Below, piece by piece: positions 42,574 through 50,899 of a stretch of DNA of 64,000 nt. Both the position numbers and the translations under genes were made by a program. Within the stretch, counting starts at the first letter, position 1. Every line of letters starts with the position of its first letter. The stretch comes from Dehalococcoidia bacterium (GTDB lineage Bacteria > Chloroflexota > Dehalococcoidia > Lucifugimonadales > Lucifugimonadaceae): assembly GCA_028285005.1 (NCBI GenBank), contig JANQQP010000007.1:1-64000 (forward strand), written 5' to 3'. Below the pieces are notes generated by a model that was given only the letters and a program-made list of their open reading frames with translations, did no database searches and was not told where the DNA came from.

Positions 42574-43227
42574 ATGACCGATGCGTTGATGTTGGCGGGC
42601 GACAGGTACCACGATGCGCAGGAGGCGTTCGCAGGCGTCGGTCCGGTGCTTGAGGGCGCGGGTCTGGCCACCCGGTTCACCGAGGATTTCGCGACTGTCG
42701 ACGCCGACAGCCTGAACGGAAAGAGGCTGCTGGTGTTTCACCGGGACGGCATGCAGTGGCCGAACGGGCACGATGAGCCGCCAGAGCGCTGGATGCAGCC
42801 TCACCAGGAGGAGGCGATAGAGAGCTTCGTGCAGGGTGGGGGCTCGTTCCTGGTACTGCACAACTCGGCGTGGAACTATCCGTGGCAAGGCGGATACCGG
42901 CGAACGGTTGGCGGTTACTTCATGTTCCATCCGCCATTCCAGAAGTTCGATGTTCACGTGGATGATGCCGACCATCCGATCACGGCCGGTGTGACGGACT
43001 ACGAAATCGAGGATGAGCAGCACTTCCTGTGGTTCGACTACGACCGTGTCCACGTCCTGACTCATAGTCGGGGCAAGGACGGCCGGGAGTCGGTTGCGGG
43101 TTTCTGCCACGAGTATGGCGATGGGAGAGTCGCCTACCTTGGGCACGGCCATAAGCTGAGTTCGCTGCAGCATCCGATGGCGCAGAAGCTGATGGAGAAC
43201 GCGGTGAGGTGGCTGCTCAGGGAGTGA
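42574..43227 (+). CDS. ThuA-like protein (trehalose utilisation / class I amidotransferase-like fold)
   Basis: A 217-residue protein. ATG 42574 with GGAGAACTTCGAG upstream is chosen over a start 16 codons earlier. ThuA hallmarks are LLVFHRDGMQWP, the helix EEAIESFVQGGGSFLVLHNSAW (a Gly-rich strand-turn like that of glutamine amidotransferases but with no catalytic Cys), DVHVDDADHPITAGV, DEQHFLWFD and the final GDGRVAYLGHGHKLSSLQHPMAQKLMENAVRWLL. Family members are linked to sugar catabolism, originally trehalose in Rhizobium, but the reaction is unresolved. It is followed by a degenerate repeat cluster and the SMP-30 gene. Confidence 0.85.
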   Translation: MTDALMLAGDRYHDAQEAFAGVGPVLEGAGLATRFTEDFATVDADSLNGKRLLVFHRDGMQWPNGHDEPPERWMQPHQEEAIESFVQGGGSFLVLHNSAWNYPWQGGYRRTVGGYFMFHPPFQKFDVHVDDADHPITAGVTDYEIEDEQHFLWFDYDRVHVLTHSRGKDGRESVAGFCHEYGDGRVAYLGHGHKLSSLQHPMAQKLMENAVRWLLRE

Positions 43228-43239
43228 GTGAGGGCTACC

Positions 43240-43356
43240 ATCCGCCTCTCCCATATTGGGAGGGGATTAAGGGGAGGGTTATCAGGCTGACTCATCCAGT
43301 TGTTGCCGGAGCGACCGACCCTCCCTCTAACTCCCTCCCAGCTGGGAGGGAGGATC
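43240..43356. repeat. Palindromic repeat cluster 8 (diverged)
   Basis: A diverged CTCTCCCATATTGGGAGGGG hairpin (about 43246-43266) with GGGGAGGGTTATC and, farther on, CCCTCTAACTCCCTCCCAGCTGGGAGGGAGG (hairpin arms CTCCCTCCCA/TGGGAGGGAG near 43330-43353). The ATTCTGAA-type module is absent. Confidence 0.8.
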
Positions 43357-43394
43357 AGACGGGACTGATTGCAGGTTAGTAGAAGGAGCGAGAT

Positions 43395-44276
43395 ATGACA
43401 CTGAAGGTTCTGGATGACCGGATTCGCTCCGTCGTGGGCGACTCGGTCGAGGTCGAGCAGGTGGCGACCGGGTTCATCTTCACTGAGGGACCGGTTTGGG
43501 ACCCGCGGACCGGCTCGCTCATCTTCAGCGATATGCCTGGCGACATCATGCGGCGATGGTCCGCAGCAAACGGCGTCGAGACCTTCCGGCAGCCGTGCAA
43601 CAAGGCGAACGGCAACGCCTGGGACCTGCAGGGCAGGCTGCTAACCTGCGAGCACGGCAGCCGGGTGACCCGCACAGAAGAAGACGGCTCGGTCACCGTC
43701 CTGGCGACGCACTACGGCGGCAAGGAGCTGAACAGCCCGAACGACCTTGCAGTCAAGAGCGACGGCTCGATCTACTTCTCTGACCCGACCTATGGTCGCA
43801 TGGACGGCTTCGGCTTTCCGCGCGAGCAAGACATGGACGTGCAGGGTGTGTATCGAATCTCACCGGATGGCGAGGTGTCGCAACTCGCCAACGACTTCGA
43901 TCAGCCGAACGGAATCGCCTTCTCGCTCGATGAGTCGAAGCTGTTCGTTAACGACACCGACCGCGGGCATGTGCGGGTGTTCGATGTCCAGCCAGATGGC
44001 TCGGTGACCGGCGGCGATGTCTGGGCGGATGTTGTCGGTGAGGGCGAGGGCGTGCCGGACGGCCTGAAGATCGACTCTGAGGACAACCTGTACACGACTG
44101 GACCCGGCGGAATTCACGTGTTCGCGCCCGACGCCACGGACCTCGGCGTGATCGGCATCCCTGAGCACATAGCCAACTTCACATGGGGCGATGACGACCT
44201 GCGCACGCTGTATGTGACCGCCAGCACGTCGGTGTACCGCCGTAGGGTGAACACGCCGGGCAAGCGAGTGATTTAG
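43395..44276 (+). CDS. SMP-30/gluconolactonase family sugar lactonase
   Basis: A 293-residue six-bladed beta-propeller lactonase. The divalent-metal site is represented by Glu31 in FIFTEGPVWDPRTG, Asn in LNSPNDLAVKSDGSIYFSDPTYG, Asn in DQPNGIAFSLDESKLFVND and Asp in VPDGLKIDSEDNLYTTGPGGIHVF. It would open aldonolactones to aldonic acids, the step between the aldose dehydrogenase at 5.9 kb and the sugar-acid dehydratase at 13-14.7 kb. GGAGCGAG precedes the ATG. A small monooxygenase-fold gene follows 29 bp downstream in the same direction. Confidence 0.92.
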   Translation: MTLKVLDDRIRSVVGDSVEVEQVATGFIFTEGPVWDPRTGSLIFSDMPGDIMRRWSAANGVETFRQPCNKANGNAWDLQGRLLTCEHGSRVTRTEEDGSVTVLATHYGGKELNSPNDLAVKSDGSIYFSDPTYGRMDGFGFPREQDMDVQGVYRISPDGEVSQLANDFDQPNGIAFSLDESKLFVNDTDRGHVRVFDVQPDGSVTGGDVWADVVGEGEGVPDGLKIDSEDNLYTTGPGGIHVFAPDATDLGVIGIPEHIANFTWGDDDLRTLYVTASTSVYRRRVNTPGKRVI

Positions 44277-44305
44277 GGCCAGTCCAGCGGACGAAAGGAA
44301 CGAAG

Positions 44306-44638
44306 ATGATCACACTTCACGTTTACATGACCGCCAAAGATGGCCACGAGTCTGAGCTTGAGAGCGGGATTCGGGACAGCTGGATCTCGACGATGTCTGA
44401 GCAGCCGGGCTTCCTGCATGCGGCGTTGCTCAAGCCGTTCTCGGACGAGGCGCTGAATGCGGTAGGCGGTATGAAGCCATCGCACACCTTCGAGGTGGTC
44501 TCTTACTGGGAGTCCGAGGAGAAGCGGCTGGAGTGGGTAGCGAGGCCGGTCCACGACGAAGTTTTTGAGCCACTTTTCGAGCACGTCGCCGACGTGAAAC
44601 ACACGCTGGCACACGTAGCGCACGGTTGGGAGCTCTAG
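44306..44638 (+). CDS. Antibiotic biosynthesis monooxygenase (ABM) domain protein
   Basis: A 110-residue ferredoxin-like fold protein. The first strand MITLHVYMTAKDGHESELES, the central GFLHAALLKPFSDEALN and TFEVVSYWESEEKRLEWVARPVHDEVFEPL are characteristic of ABM-domain proteins. Members act as cofactor-free monooxygenases or as small dimeric proteins of unknown role. It follows the SMP-30 lactonase gene by 29 bp (AAAGGAACGAAG upstream) and could be co-transcribed with it. Its stop shares CTAG with the stop of the convergent methyltransferase gene. Confidence 0.72.
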   Translation: MITLHVYMTAKDGHESELESGIRDSWISTMSEQPGFLHAALLKPFSDEALNAVGGMKPSHTFEVVSYWESEEKRLEWVARPVHDEVFEPLFEHVADVKHTLAHVAHGWEL

Positions 44639-45471
44639 GCCAGCTTCTCCGCTGCGACGATCACCCACTCTCCTGAGTCAGCCAGCTCAGGCCGCGTGCT
44701 CAGTGAAACTTCGAGATCGATAAGCGTCTGTTCAGCGATCGGATCGGTGGAGATGCGTTCAAGCTTCTGGCCGTCGGCAGTGAGTGGATTTGCTGACGCG
44801 GTTGCAAGCGTCTTGAAGCCAAGGCCTTCGATGTGTTCCCGCAGGTAGCGGTTGGTGGTGAGAAACAGCGGCATGTAGATCACCGGGGAGTCTGGCTCGG
44901 TGATCAGGTAGCCAGAATTTTCTGCGAGTTTCTTGCGGCTGATGTGCTGATCGAACGTGCTGAGCTGGTTCGCCTTATCCCCGGCGGCAAACACAGGCAG
45001 CAGGCCGTAAAGGCTCATCGCTGCAACGACTAAGCGTCCGCCGGGCTTCACGAGCCTTGCCATCTGTTCAAGTGCAGTGGCGTAGTTCTCATGCACATAC
45101 GAGAGTGAGCCGCCGATGCAGACGACCAGGTCAAAGCTCTCAGCGGCAAATCGGCTAAGGTCCAGGATGTCGAGCTCGTGATATGCGGTTGCCTCGAGCC
45201 CGGCCTCGGCGATCTTCCGCCGGGCGAAGTCAAGTTGGACGGTTGAGATGTCGCCGAGTGTGACGCTGGCACCAGCCCGCATCATGTCGATGGCGTACCG
45301 CCCGGGGCCGCAACCGAGATCCAGCACGGAGTCTCCGGCGCGCACATGCTGGAGCAGGAAGTTGCGGTGGATGGCGTATTCGATCTTGCCGGTCAGACGG
45401 TTCTCAAACCGCTCCCACTCGTCGTGGCCGTAGTCGTCGAAGTGCTGCCGAACGTCCGTTGATCTCTGCAT
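44635..45471 (-). CDS. Class I SAM-dependent methyltransferase
   Basis: A 278-residue Rossmann-fold methyltransferase. The AdoMet-binding motif is VLDLGCGPGRYAIDMMRAGASVTLGDIS near residues 49-76, the second acidic position is in ATAYHELDILDL, the catalytic strand is DLVVCIGGSLSYV, and MARLVKPGGRLVVAAMSLYGLL is motif III. The substrate cannot be predicted. The C-terminal region (FLTTNRYLREHIEGLGFKTLATASANPL) is unusual but not diagnostic. It is convergent with the ABM gene and upstream of no obvious partner. Confidence 0.87.
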   Translation of the reverse strand: MQRSTDVRQHFDDYGHDEWERFENRLTGKIEYAIHRNFLLQHVRAGDSVLDLGCGPGRYAIDMMRAGASVTLGDISTVQLDFARRKIAEAGLEATAYHELDILDLSRFAAESFDLVVCIGGSLSYVHENYATALEQMARLVKPGGRLVVAAMSLYGLLPVFAAGDKANQLSTFDQHISRKKLAENSGYLITEPDSPVIYMPLFLTTNRYLREHIEGLGFKTLATASANPLTADGQKLERISTDPIAEQTLIDLEVSLSTRPELADSGEWVIVAAEKLA

Positions 45472-45542
45472 GGTGCCCGCAGGTTAGCGGGTGAGCAGGT
45501 TGCCCTCGCGAGTCAGCGTGGCTAGTTCTTGCACTATCCAGC

Positions 45543-46937
45543 CTAGTGCCGCGGCGTATCACCCGCCTCGGCTTGCAGCCTGTCTAGCTCCGCGAGCATC
45601 TCTGCCTGCACCGCTGCGTACTCCGGATTTCCGTAGACGTTGTTGAGCTCGTTCGGGTCCTCCTCGAGGTCATACAGTTCCCACTCGTCCGGGATTTCGA
45701 GGTCAGGCATGCGCGTGTCCTCAGTCGTGACTCCGTAGTAGTAGATCAGCTTGTAGCGCTCGTTCCGCACTCCGTAGTGAGGCACGATGCGGTGGCCCTG
45801 CAGGTGCATCCAGTAGCGGTAGTAGAGGCTCGAGCGCCAATCGTCCGGGACCTCGCCTCGTAGAAGGCCACGGGCGCTTTCTCCCTGCATCTCACCCGGC
45901 CGTTCAATGCCTGCGTAGTCGAGGAATGTCGGTGCGAAGTCGAGGTTGAGCAGCATGCCTTCGACGACCGAGCCAGCCGGGATCTCGCCGGGCAGCTTCG
46001 CTATGAACGGCATGCGTAGCGACTCTTCGTACATGAAGCGCTTGTCATGCCAGCCGTGATCGCCGAGGAACATCCCTTGGTCTGACGTGTAGACGACCAG
46101 CGTGTTGTCTGCGAGATTATGCTCGTCGAGATAGTCCAACAGCGTGCCGACGCTGTCGTCGACGGCCTGAACGGTGCGTGTGTAGTCGGTGATGTAGCGC
46201 TGGTACGCCCAGCTACGCAGCTCTTCCTGGTTGAGGCCGGGCGGCGGATCGAACTTCAGGTTCTCCTTGCGCGTGTCCTCGATCTGGATTGATGACATCT
46301 TGACCGCCTGTGAGCGGGTTTCGTAGTCGTCCTGCAGGGTTTCTGGCTCGGGGAATTCGCCCTCAACGCCCAGGTTTTCGTGCCGCTTCGCCGGGATCCA
46401 TGACGAATGCGGCGCCTTGTGGTGGACCATCAGGAAGAACGGGTCATCGCCATCAACGGTGTCGAGCCATTCGGTCGCCTTCTCGGTGATGATGTCGGTC
46501 ACGTAGCCTTCGTACTGCACCTTCTCGCCCATCTCGAAAAAAGTCGGGTCGTTGTAGTCGCCCTGTCCGGGCAGCACGTTCCAGTAGTCGAAGCCCTGCG
46601 GGTTGCTCGGCGGGTTGTTGCCAAGGTGCCACTTGCCGACGATGGCGGTCTTGTAGCCGGCCGCGGCGAGTATCTTCTGCGACTGGACGCGTCGAGAGCT
46701 GTCGATCTCGTCGTCGAGCGTGAGGACGCCGTTCACATGGCTGTACTGGCCTGTGAGAATGGTGGCGCGGCTAGGTGTGCAGATTGCGTTGGTGCAGAAG
46801 GTGTTGGTGAGCCGTGCTCCCTCGCTGGCGAGCCGGTCGATGTGCGGCGTGTTGTTGACCTTGCTGCCATAGGCGGAGATGGCGTGTGCGGCGTGGTCAT
46901 CGGACATGATGAACAGGATGTTGGGGCGTGATGGCAT
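45543..46937 (-). CDS. Sulfatase (formylglycine-dependent), second copy type
   Basis: A 464-residue sulfatase. ATG 46937 with GGAAG upstream is chosen over a start 21 codons earlier. N-terminal PNILFIMSDDHAAHAISAYGS holds two metal-binding Asp. The signature C53-T-P-S-R57 in NAICTPSRATILTG is the formylglycine site. TSDQGMFLGDHGWHDKRFMYEES completes the metal site, and the C-terminus ends in ELYDLEEDPNELNNVYGN. The N-terminus has no signal peptide, so cytoplasmic action is predicted. It differs strongly in sequence from the sulfatase at 8.9-10.4 kb and resembles the family often annotated as arylsulfatase A / choline sulfatase-like. A maturase gene is not in the window. Confidence 0.93.
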   Translation of the reverse strand: MPSRPNILFIMSDDHAAHAISAYGSKVNNTPHIDRLASEGARLTNTFCTNAICTPSRATILTGQYSHVNGVLTLDDEIDSSRRVQSQKILAAAGYKTAIVGKWHLGNNPPSNPQGFDYWNVLPGQGDYNDPTFFEMGEKVQYEGYVTDIITEKATEWLDTVDGDDPFFLMVHHKAPHSSWIPAKRHENLGVEGEFPEPETLQDDYETRSQAVKMSSIQIEDTRKENLKFDPPPGLNQEELRSWAYQRYITDYTRTVQAVDDSVGTLLDYLDEHNLADNTLVVYTSDQGMFLGDHGWHDKRFMYEESLRMPFIAKLPGEIPAGSVVEGMLLNLDFAPTFLDYAGIERPGEMQGESARGLLRGEVPDDWRSSLYYRYWMHLQGHRIVPHYGVRNERYKLIYYYGVTTEDTRMPDLEIPDEWELYDLEEDPNELNNVYGNPEYAAVQAEMLAELDRLQAEAGDTPRH

Positions 46938-47018
46938 TTTTTTCTTCCACGGAGCGGACTGCCGCCGAGTCTCAGAGTTTTGACGCAGGAGCGGCAACAC
47001 CGTAGCAGGAAGTAGCGA

Positions 47019-47073
47019 CTGTCATCCTGACCAACGCGCAGGGATCAGACTGTTGATGGAGGGTCAACGAGCG
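47019..47073. repeat. Degenerate repeat copy 9
   Basis: The sequence TGTCATCCTGACCAACGCGC with AGGGATCAGACTGTTGATGG and GGTCAACGAGCG matches the leader of other copies but lacks the ATTCTGAA-type hairpin. It lies downstream of the minus-strand thrC-NIL-membrane protein unit. Confidence 0.6.
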
Positions 47074-47076
47074 CTT

Positions 47077-47469
47077 TCACCCGCCCTCCCTAGTTTTCTC
47101 TTCTTCCTTTCCGGCCAAGTAACCGATGATCCCACCGATGACTGTGCCAATCGTGCCGAGGAAGATTCCGCCAATCATCATTAACCCGACGGCCGTTATA
47201 AGAGCGTCATCTTCACCGGGATTCAGGACGTGGAGCAGAGAAGGGAAACCTCCGGCAACGATCATGCCGATCGCCGCCCCTCTTGACGCATATTCGATCG
47301 GTATCCCGTAGTCGGTGTTGTCGCCGTCAGAGGTGTTCTGCAGACTGCGCCAGAAAGCGGCAGCGAACAAAGGACCGGTGACGGCGAGAATCCAAGGGTT
47401 GCCCAGTCCTATAGCAAGCACGGTCGAGATTGTCAGAACCGCCGCGGTCAACAAGAGCAAAAACGGCAC
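47077..47469 (-). CDS. Small membrane protein, third gene of the thrC operon
   Basis: A 130-residue protein starting at GTG 47469 with GAGGTGTGTC upstream. Hydrophobic segments lie at about residues 2-22, 26-42, 66-86 and 90-121, the last one Gly-rich (IGGIFLGTIGTVIGGIIGYLAG), followed by a charged tail KEEEKTREGG. Its start lies 8 bp after the NIL gene stop, so it is probably co-transcribed with thrC. No family is recognised, and the link to threonine or sulfur metabolism is positional only. Confidence 0.6.
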   Translation of the reverse strand: MPFLLLLTAAVLTISTVLAIGLGNPWILAVTGPLFAAAFWRSLQNTSDGDNTDYGIPIEYASRGAAIGMIVAGGFPSLLHVLNPGEDDALITAVGLMMIGGIFLGTIGTVIGGIIGYLAGKEEEKTREGG

Positions 47470-47477
47470 GACACACC

Positions 47478-47723
47478 TCAGTCCCCGGCCAGCACCTCGC
47501 CGTCCACGGGAGTTACTTCTACGCCCTGGTCGCGGACCCAGGCGAGGCCGGCGTTGATAGAGTCGAGGTCACCTTCCAATTCGAGGACTACCCATCCAGA
47601 GTTGCCCTCAACCTGAGCGCGGCGGATGTTGGTGATAACGGGGAAGTCTTTGCCAAGCCGGTAGATCACCGGCTCCTTGACCTGCTCGCCCTCAAACGTG
47701 AATTTCACCCGGCGCTCTGGCAT
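47478..47723 (-). CDS. NIL-domain protein
   Basis: An 81-residue protein of the NIL domain type (ferredoxin-like fold). RRVKFTFEGEQVKEPVIYRLGKDFPVITNIRRAQVEGNSGWVVLELEGDLDSINAGLAWVRDQGVEVTPV shows the typical strand-helix order. NIL domains occur at the C-terminus of methionine ABC ATPases and in sulfide-to-homocysteine pathways. It starts one base into the thrC stop (TAATG), so translation is coupled. The combination with threonine synthase and a MoaD-like protein elsewhere in the window suggests a role in sulfur-amino-acid synthesis. This is inference. Confidence 0.8.
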   Translation of the reverse strand: MPERRVKFTFEGEQVKEPVIYRLGKDFPVITNIRRAQVEGNSGWVVLELEGDLDSINAGLAWVRDQGVEVTPVDGEVLAGD

Positions 47724-48982
47724 TAGCTGCTGACCGTGCCCATAACCACTTCGTCGAACGACTCCACGGTGGCATCGATAACCGGCGGGTCGATCTTGTC
47801 CTCGACCGCTTCCAGAGTCTTCAGGCCGGACCCGGTGATGAGTGCGACAGTCTCCTCGTCTGGGCCGATAACACCCTGTTCCGCCAACCGCTTGAGGGTC
47901 GAGATTACGACACCGCCCGCGGTTTCGGCAAAGATGCCTTCGGTCTCAGCCAGGAGCCTCATTCCAGCGCCGATCTCGTCTTCAGGAACCGCGGTTGCTG
48001 AGCCGTCTGATTCCTTCGTGATCGACACTGAGTAGATGCCGTCTGCAGGAGTGCCGATGGCCAGCGACTTGGCGATGGTGTCTGCTATGACCGGACGCGG
48101 GTGCGACTGACCGTCGATGACGGCGCGTGCGACGGGCGAGCAGCCGTCTGGCTGGGCTATGTGCATGCGAGTGTCGACGTTGTCAATGATTCCCAGCTTG
48201 CCGAACTCGTTCAGGCCCTTCCAGACCTTCGTGAAGAGGGAGCCTGAGGCAACGGGTACAACGACATGCTTCGGCGCCTGCCAGCCAAGCTGCTCTGCGA
48301 TCTCGTAGCCGAGAGACTTGCTGCCCTCGGAGTAGTACGGGCGCATGTTGATATTGACGAAGGCCCAGCGCCGGTTGTCACCAAGCTCCGAACAGAGCCG
48401 GTTTACGTCGTCGTAGCTGCCTCGAACGAGGACGACGTTGCCGAAGATGGCGGCGCCTATGATCTTGCCCTTTTCGAGGTTGTGCGGCAGGAAGACGACG
48501 GTGTCCATCTGCGCCTTATTGCCGTGAGCGGCTGTCGCTCCTGCAAGGTTGCCGGTGGAGGCGCAGGCGATGGTCTCGAACTCGAACTCGAGCGCTTTTG
48601 TAGTTGCCACTGAAACGACACGGTCCTTGAAGGAGTGAGTCGGGTTGGCAGCGTCGTTCTTGATCCAGAGGTTGTTGAGACCGAGCTCTTTGCCCAGGTT
48701 CTTTGCCCGGACGAGTGGTGTCATACCTGCGCCGATGTCGACGGCGTTCTCGCGGTCTACAGGAAGAAGGTCGTCGTAGCGCCAGAGCGTGAGAGGACCT
48801 TCTTTGATCTTCTCGCGGCTGATCGACTTCTGGATGGAGTCGTAGTCGTATGCCACTTCGAGCGGGCCGAAGCAGTATTCGCATACGTAGATGGGGTCTG
48901 CCGGGTAGTCACGGCCGCACTCTTTGCAGCGCAGGCCTTGTACGTGTGGCAATTTGCTGGACCTCTCTTGAAGCTGCAGCAC
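47723..48982 (-). CDS. thrC: Threonine synthase
   Basis: About 419 residues. The N-terminal zinc ribbon shows CKECGRDYPADPIYVCEYCFGPLEVAYDYD (four Cys). The PLP Lys lies in NPTHSFKDRVVSVATTKAL. SGNLAGATA-like STGNLAGATAAHG binds the phosphate, and VVVPVASGSLFTKVWKG and ALITGSGLKTLEAVEDKI lie in the C-terminal half. It converts O-phosphohomoserine to threonine. GTG 48982 gives the usual length and starts at LQLQERSSKLPHV; a frame extends to TTG 49087 but the extra residues are not conserved in type. It is translationally coupled to the NIL gene. Confidence 0.9.
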   Translation of the reverse strand: MLQLQERSSKLPHVQGLRCKECGRDYPADPIYVCEYCFGPLEVAYDYDSIQKSISREKIKEGPLTLWRYDDLLPVDRENAVDIGAGMTPLVRAKNLGKELGLNNLWIKNDAANPTHSFKDRVVSVATTKALEFEFETIACASTGNLAGATAAHGNKAQMDTVVFLPHNLEKGKIIGAAIFGNVVLVRGSYDDVNRLCSELGDNRRWAFVNINMRPYYSEGSKSLGYEIAEQLGWQAPKHVVVPVASGSLFTKVWKGLNEFGKLGIIDNVDTRMHIAQPDGCSPVARAVIDGQSHPRPVIADTIAKSLAIGTPADGIYSVSITKESDGSATAVPEDEIGAGMRLLAETEGIFAETAGGVVISTLKRLAEQGVIGPDEETVALITGSGLKTLEAVEDKIDPPVIDATVESFDEVVMGTVSS

Positions 48983-49225
48983 TTCCGGGGTCCAGCCGGG
49001 AGTGACAGCAGCAGTTTCTGACCAAAAACTCGCTGATTCACCGACGTCCCATGTGAGCCTTGAGAATGATTGGCGATCACAGCTCAAACGGGATGTTGAA
49101 CATTTCGATACTAACGACGGAATGTTAGAGCGTCAATTAGCAGGTTGCGCAATAGTGTAGAAGCAGCTTAGCTTGCACTCAGTTCTAACTGGACGCGCCG
49201 ACGGAACCTTCGGAGGACACACACT

Positions 49226-49654
49226 GTGACTAACAAGATCCAGGTTGCGTTCGACTGCGCTGATCCTTCGCTATTGGCAAATTTCTGGGCCGAGGCTCTC
49301 GGGTACCAGCTCCAGCCGCCACCTGAAGGGTTCGCATCGTGGGATGAATTTGCAGACGCTCATGACATTCCACAGGAAAAGCGGGGTGACATTGCGGCGA
49401 TCATAGACCCGGACGGAGGGCCAAGGATCATCTTCCTGCGCGTACCGGAGTCGAAATCGGTCAAGAACCGAGTCCACCTCGATGTGAACGTGAGTGACCA
49501 CGATAAGCCGGTTGCAGAGCGGAAAGTGGTCGTGGACCAAGAGGTCAAACGCCTCGTGGGGATTGGCGCCCGCATGATCAAGCCTTCACCTGGGGCCCGT
49601 GACTATTGGGTCGTGATGCAGGACCCTGAAGGAAACGAGTTCTGCGTCCAGTAG
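49226..49654 (+). CDS. VOC-family (glyoxalase/bleomycin-resistance type) protein
   Basis: A 142-residue protein of the vicinal-oxygen-chelate fold. KIQVAFDCADPSLLANFWAEALGYQ is the first module start, AAIIDPDGGPRIIFLRVPESK and NRVHLDVNVSDHD are the central strands, and GIGARMIKPSPGARDYWVVMQDPEGNEFCVQ is the closing module with the usual metal-binding acidic residue. This subgroup is widespread in actinobacteria and Chloroflexota and has no settled function. It starts at GTG 49226 with CGGAGGAC upstream and stands alone; it is convergent with a lipoprotein gene. Confidence 0.85.
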   Translation: MTNKIQVAFDCADPSLLANFWAEALGYQLQPPPEGFASWDEFADAHDIPQEKRGDIAAIIDPDGGPRIIFLRVPESKSVKNRVHLDVNVSDHDKPVAERKVVVDQEVKRLVGIGARMIKPSPGARDYWVVMQDPEGNEFCVQ

Positions 49655-49670
49655 ACGTTCAGGCGGCGCC

Positions 49671-50831
49671 TCAGTCGGTTATCTGCAGGGTTGCAGTGAC
49701 CGCCATGAATGCCGGTATTGGGCCCATATCCGCTGAGACGAAGGCGTCGTTGCCGTTGAGGTTGATGGCACCGGTGATTGTGTGGCCGCCGACTACCGCG
49801 TCCGAGAACCCAGCGCCGCCTCTCAGGCGGTTGCCGCCGGAGTTGATATCGCTTGCACCGTATTCCACCAGGAGGTCGCGCAGGCCCGGGATTGGGCTTT
49901 CGGCTGGTGGGGCGTCGCTGGCGAACTGAAGGTCGAGCGATGTGACGTCTCCAAGCTCGCTCCATGTAACGCAGTTTCTGGTTAGCGATATGCCCAAGGC
50001 AGTTTCGAGGTCGGCTCCGAGCGCTTCTGTGACCTCGCCAATCTGCGCCGGGCCCGCCGGAACGCTCTCGTCCTGCGCACCGCAGACCGCGTTCGGGTCC
50101 GAGATGTTGACGACGACGTCTGAGGTGAGGAAGACCATCTCCATCTGAAGCTCGCCGGGATAGCCCATGCCGACAATCGTAGGGATGCGGAAGCTGCCGG
50201 ATGGGAAGAAGTCGAACTCCACGTACGAGCCTTCGATGATGATCTCTGGGATTCCCGACTGATCGAGTTCTGATCTCAGCTGGTTTTCGGTGGTGATCCA
50301 GCCGGGATTGGTGATGTCGTAGATGAGCGTGATCTGGGTGCCGCCGAGAGAAGAACGTTTTTCGACCATGCAGGCGAGTTCTGCGCCGCCCATGCCGCGA
50401 TTCAGTACGACCTGCACGTCATCGCCAAGACTCTTGGTCAGGTCGCCGACGAACTGCGCGCCTGGGACTGCGCCCGGAGTTTCGGCCTGGCAGGCCGTGA
50501 ACAGGGATGACCGCTGGCCCTGAGCCTGGAGCTCCTCCATGAACGGCACGATCTCGATGCCGAAGCCGTCGATGATGTCCTGCGGCACGTTTGCAAGGTC
50601 AAGGGGCGTGGGAGTCGCTGCCGGCGTGAGAGTTGGCGTGGGGGCTGTGTTGAAGGGCGTCGCTGTGGGCTGCGGAGTTGCAGTTGGCTCGGGCGTGGGT
50701 GTCGGCTCGGCGGAGCTACAGGCAGACATCACAGCCAGAGCCGCGATTGCGAGGATGAGGATGGAAGGTCGCGCCCTGAGCGGTCTTCTGGCTACGAAGC
50801 CGAGACGCCGAACTACAGCGTTGCCGCTCAA
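49671..50831 (-). CDS. Lipoprotein with a Thr/Pro stalk and large beta-rich domain
   Basis: A 386-residue lipoprotein. The signal segment (about 23-37) ends in AVMSAC with Cys38. A Thr/Pro/Ala-rich stalk of about 40 residues follows, then a large domain with two similar halves, each with a Cys pair (GQRSSLFTACQAETPGAVPGAQ near 110 and NISDPNAVCGAQDESVPAGPAQ near 250). In both halves a C-x-A-(Q/E) segment is followed by a (Q/E)(V/F)-(T/G)-(K/E)-(S/A)-L-G-(A/D)-D motif. The halves look like an internal duplication. It starts at TTG 50831 with GAGGAATTC upstream. Function unknown, presumably an extracytoplasmic binding protein. Confidence 0.65.
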   Translation of the reverse strand: MSGNAVVRRLGFVARRPLRARPSILILAIAALAVMSACSSAEPTPTPEPTATPQPTATPFNTAPTPTLTPAATPTPLDLANVPQDIIDGFGIEIVPFMEELQAQGQRSSLFTACQAETPGAVPGAQFVGDLTKSLGDDVQVVLNRGMGGAELACMVEKRSSLGGTQITLIYDITNPGWITTENQLRSELDQSGIPEIIIEGSYVEFDFFPSGSFRIPTIVGMGYPGELQMEMVFLTSDVVVNISDPNAVCGAQDESVPAGPAQIGEVTEALGADLETALGISLTRNCVTWSELGDVTSLDLQFASDAPPAESPIPGLRDLLVEYGASDINSGGNRLRGGAGFSDAVVGGHTITGAINLNGNDAFVSADMGPIPAFMAVTATLQITD

Positions 50832-50899
50832 GAATTCCTCGATTTCAACTGCGTCCCTGCGTGCAGGGCGACAACCTTATCAGAGACCTTAAACATGGC

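Noticed and set aside
48983-49225. Riboswitch upstream of thrC
   Set aside because: No hallmark of SAM, cobalamin or T-box elements was found; small interlocking inverted repeats (CTAAC/GTTAG, AACAT/ATGTT) are too short to count.
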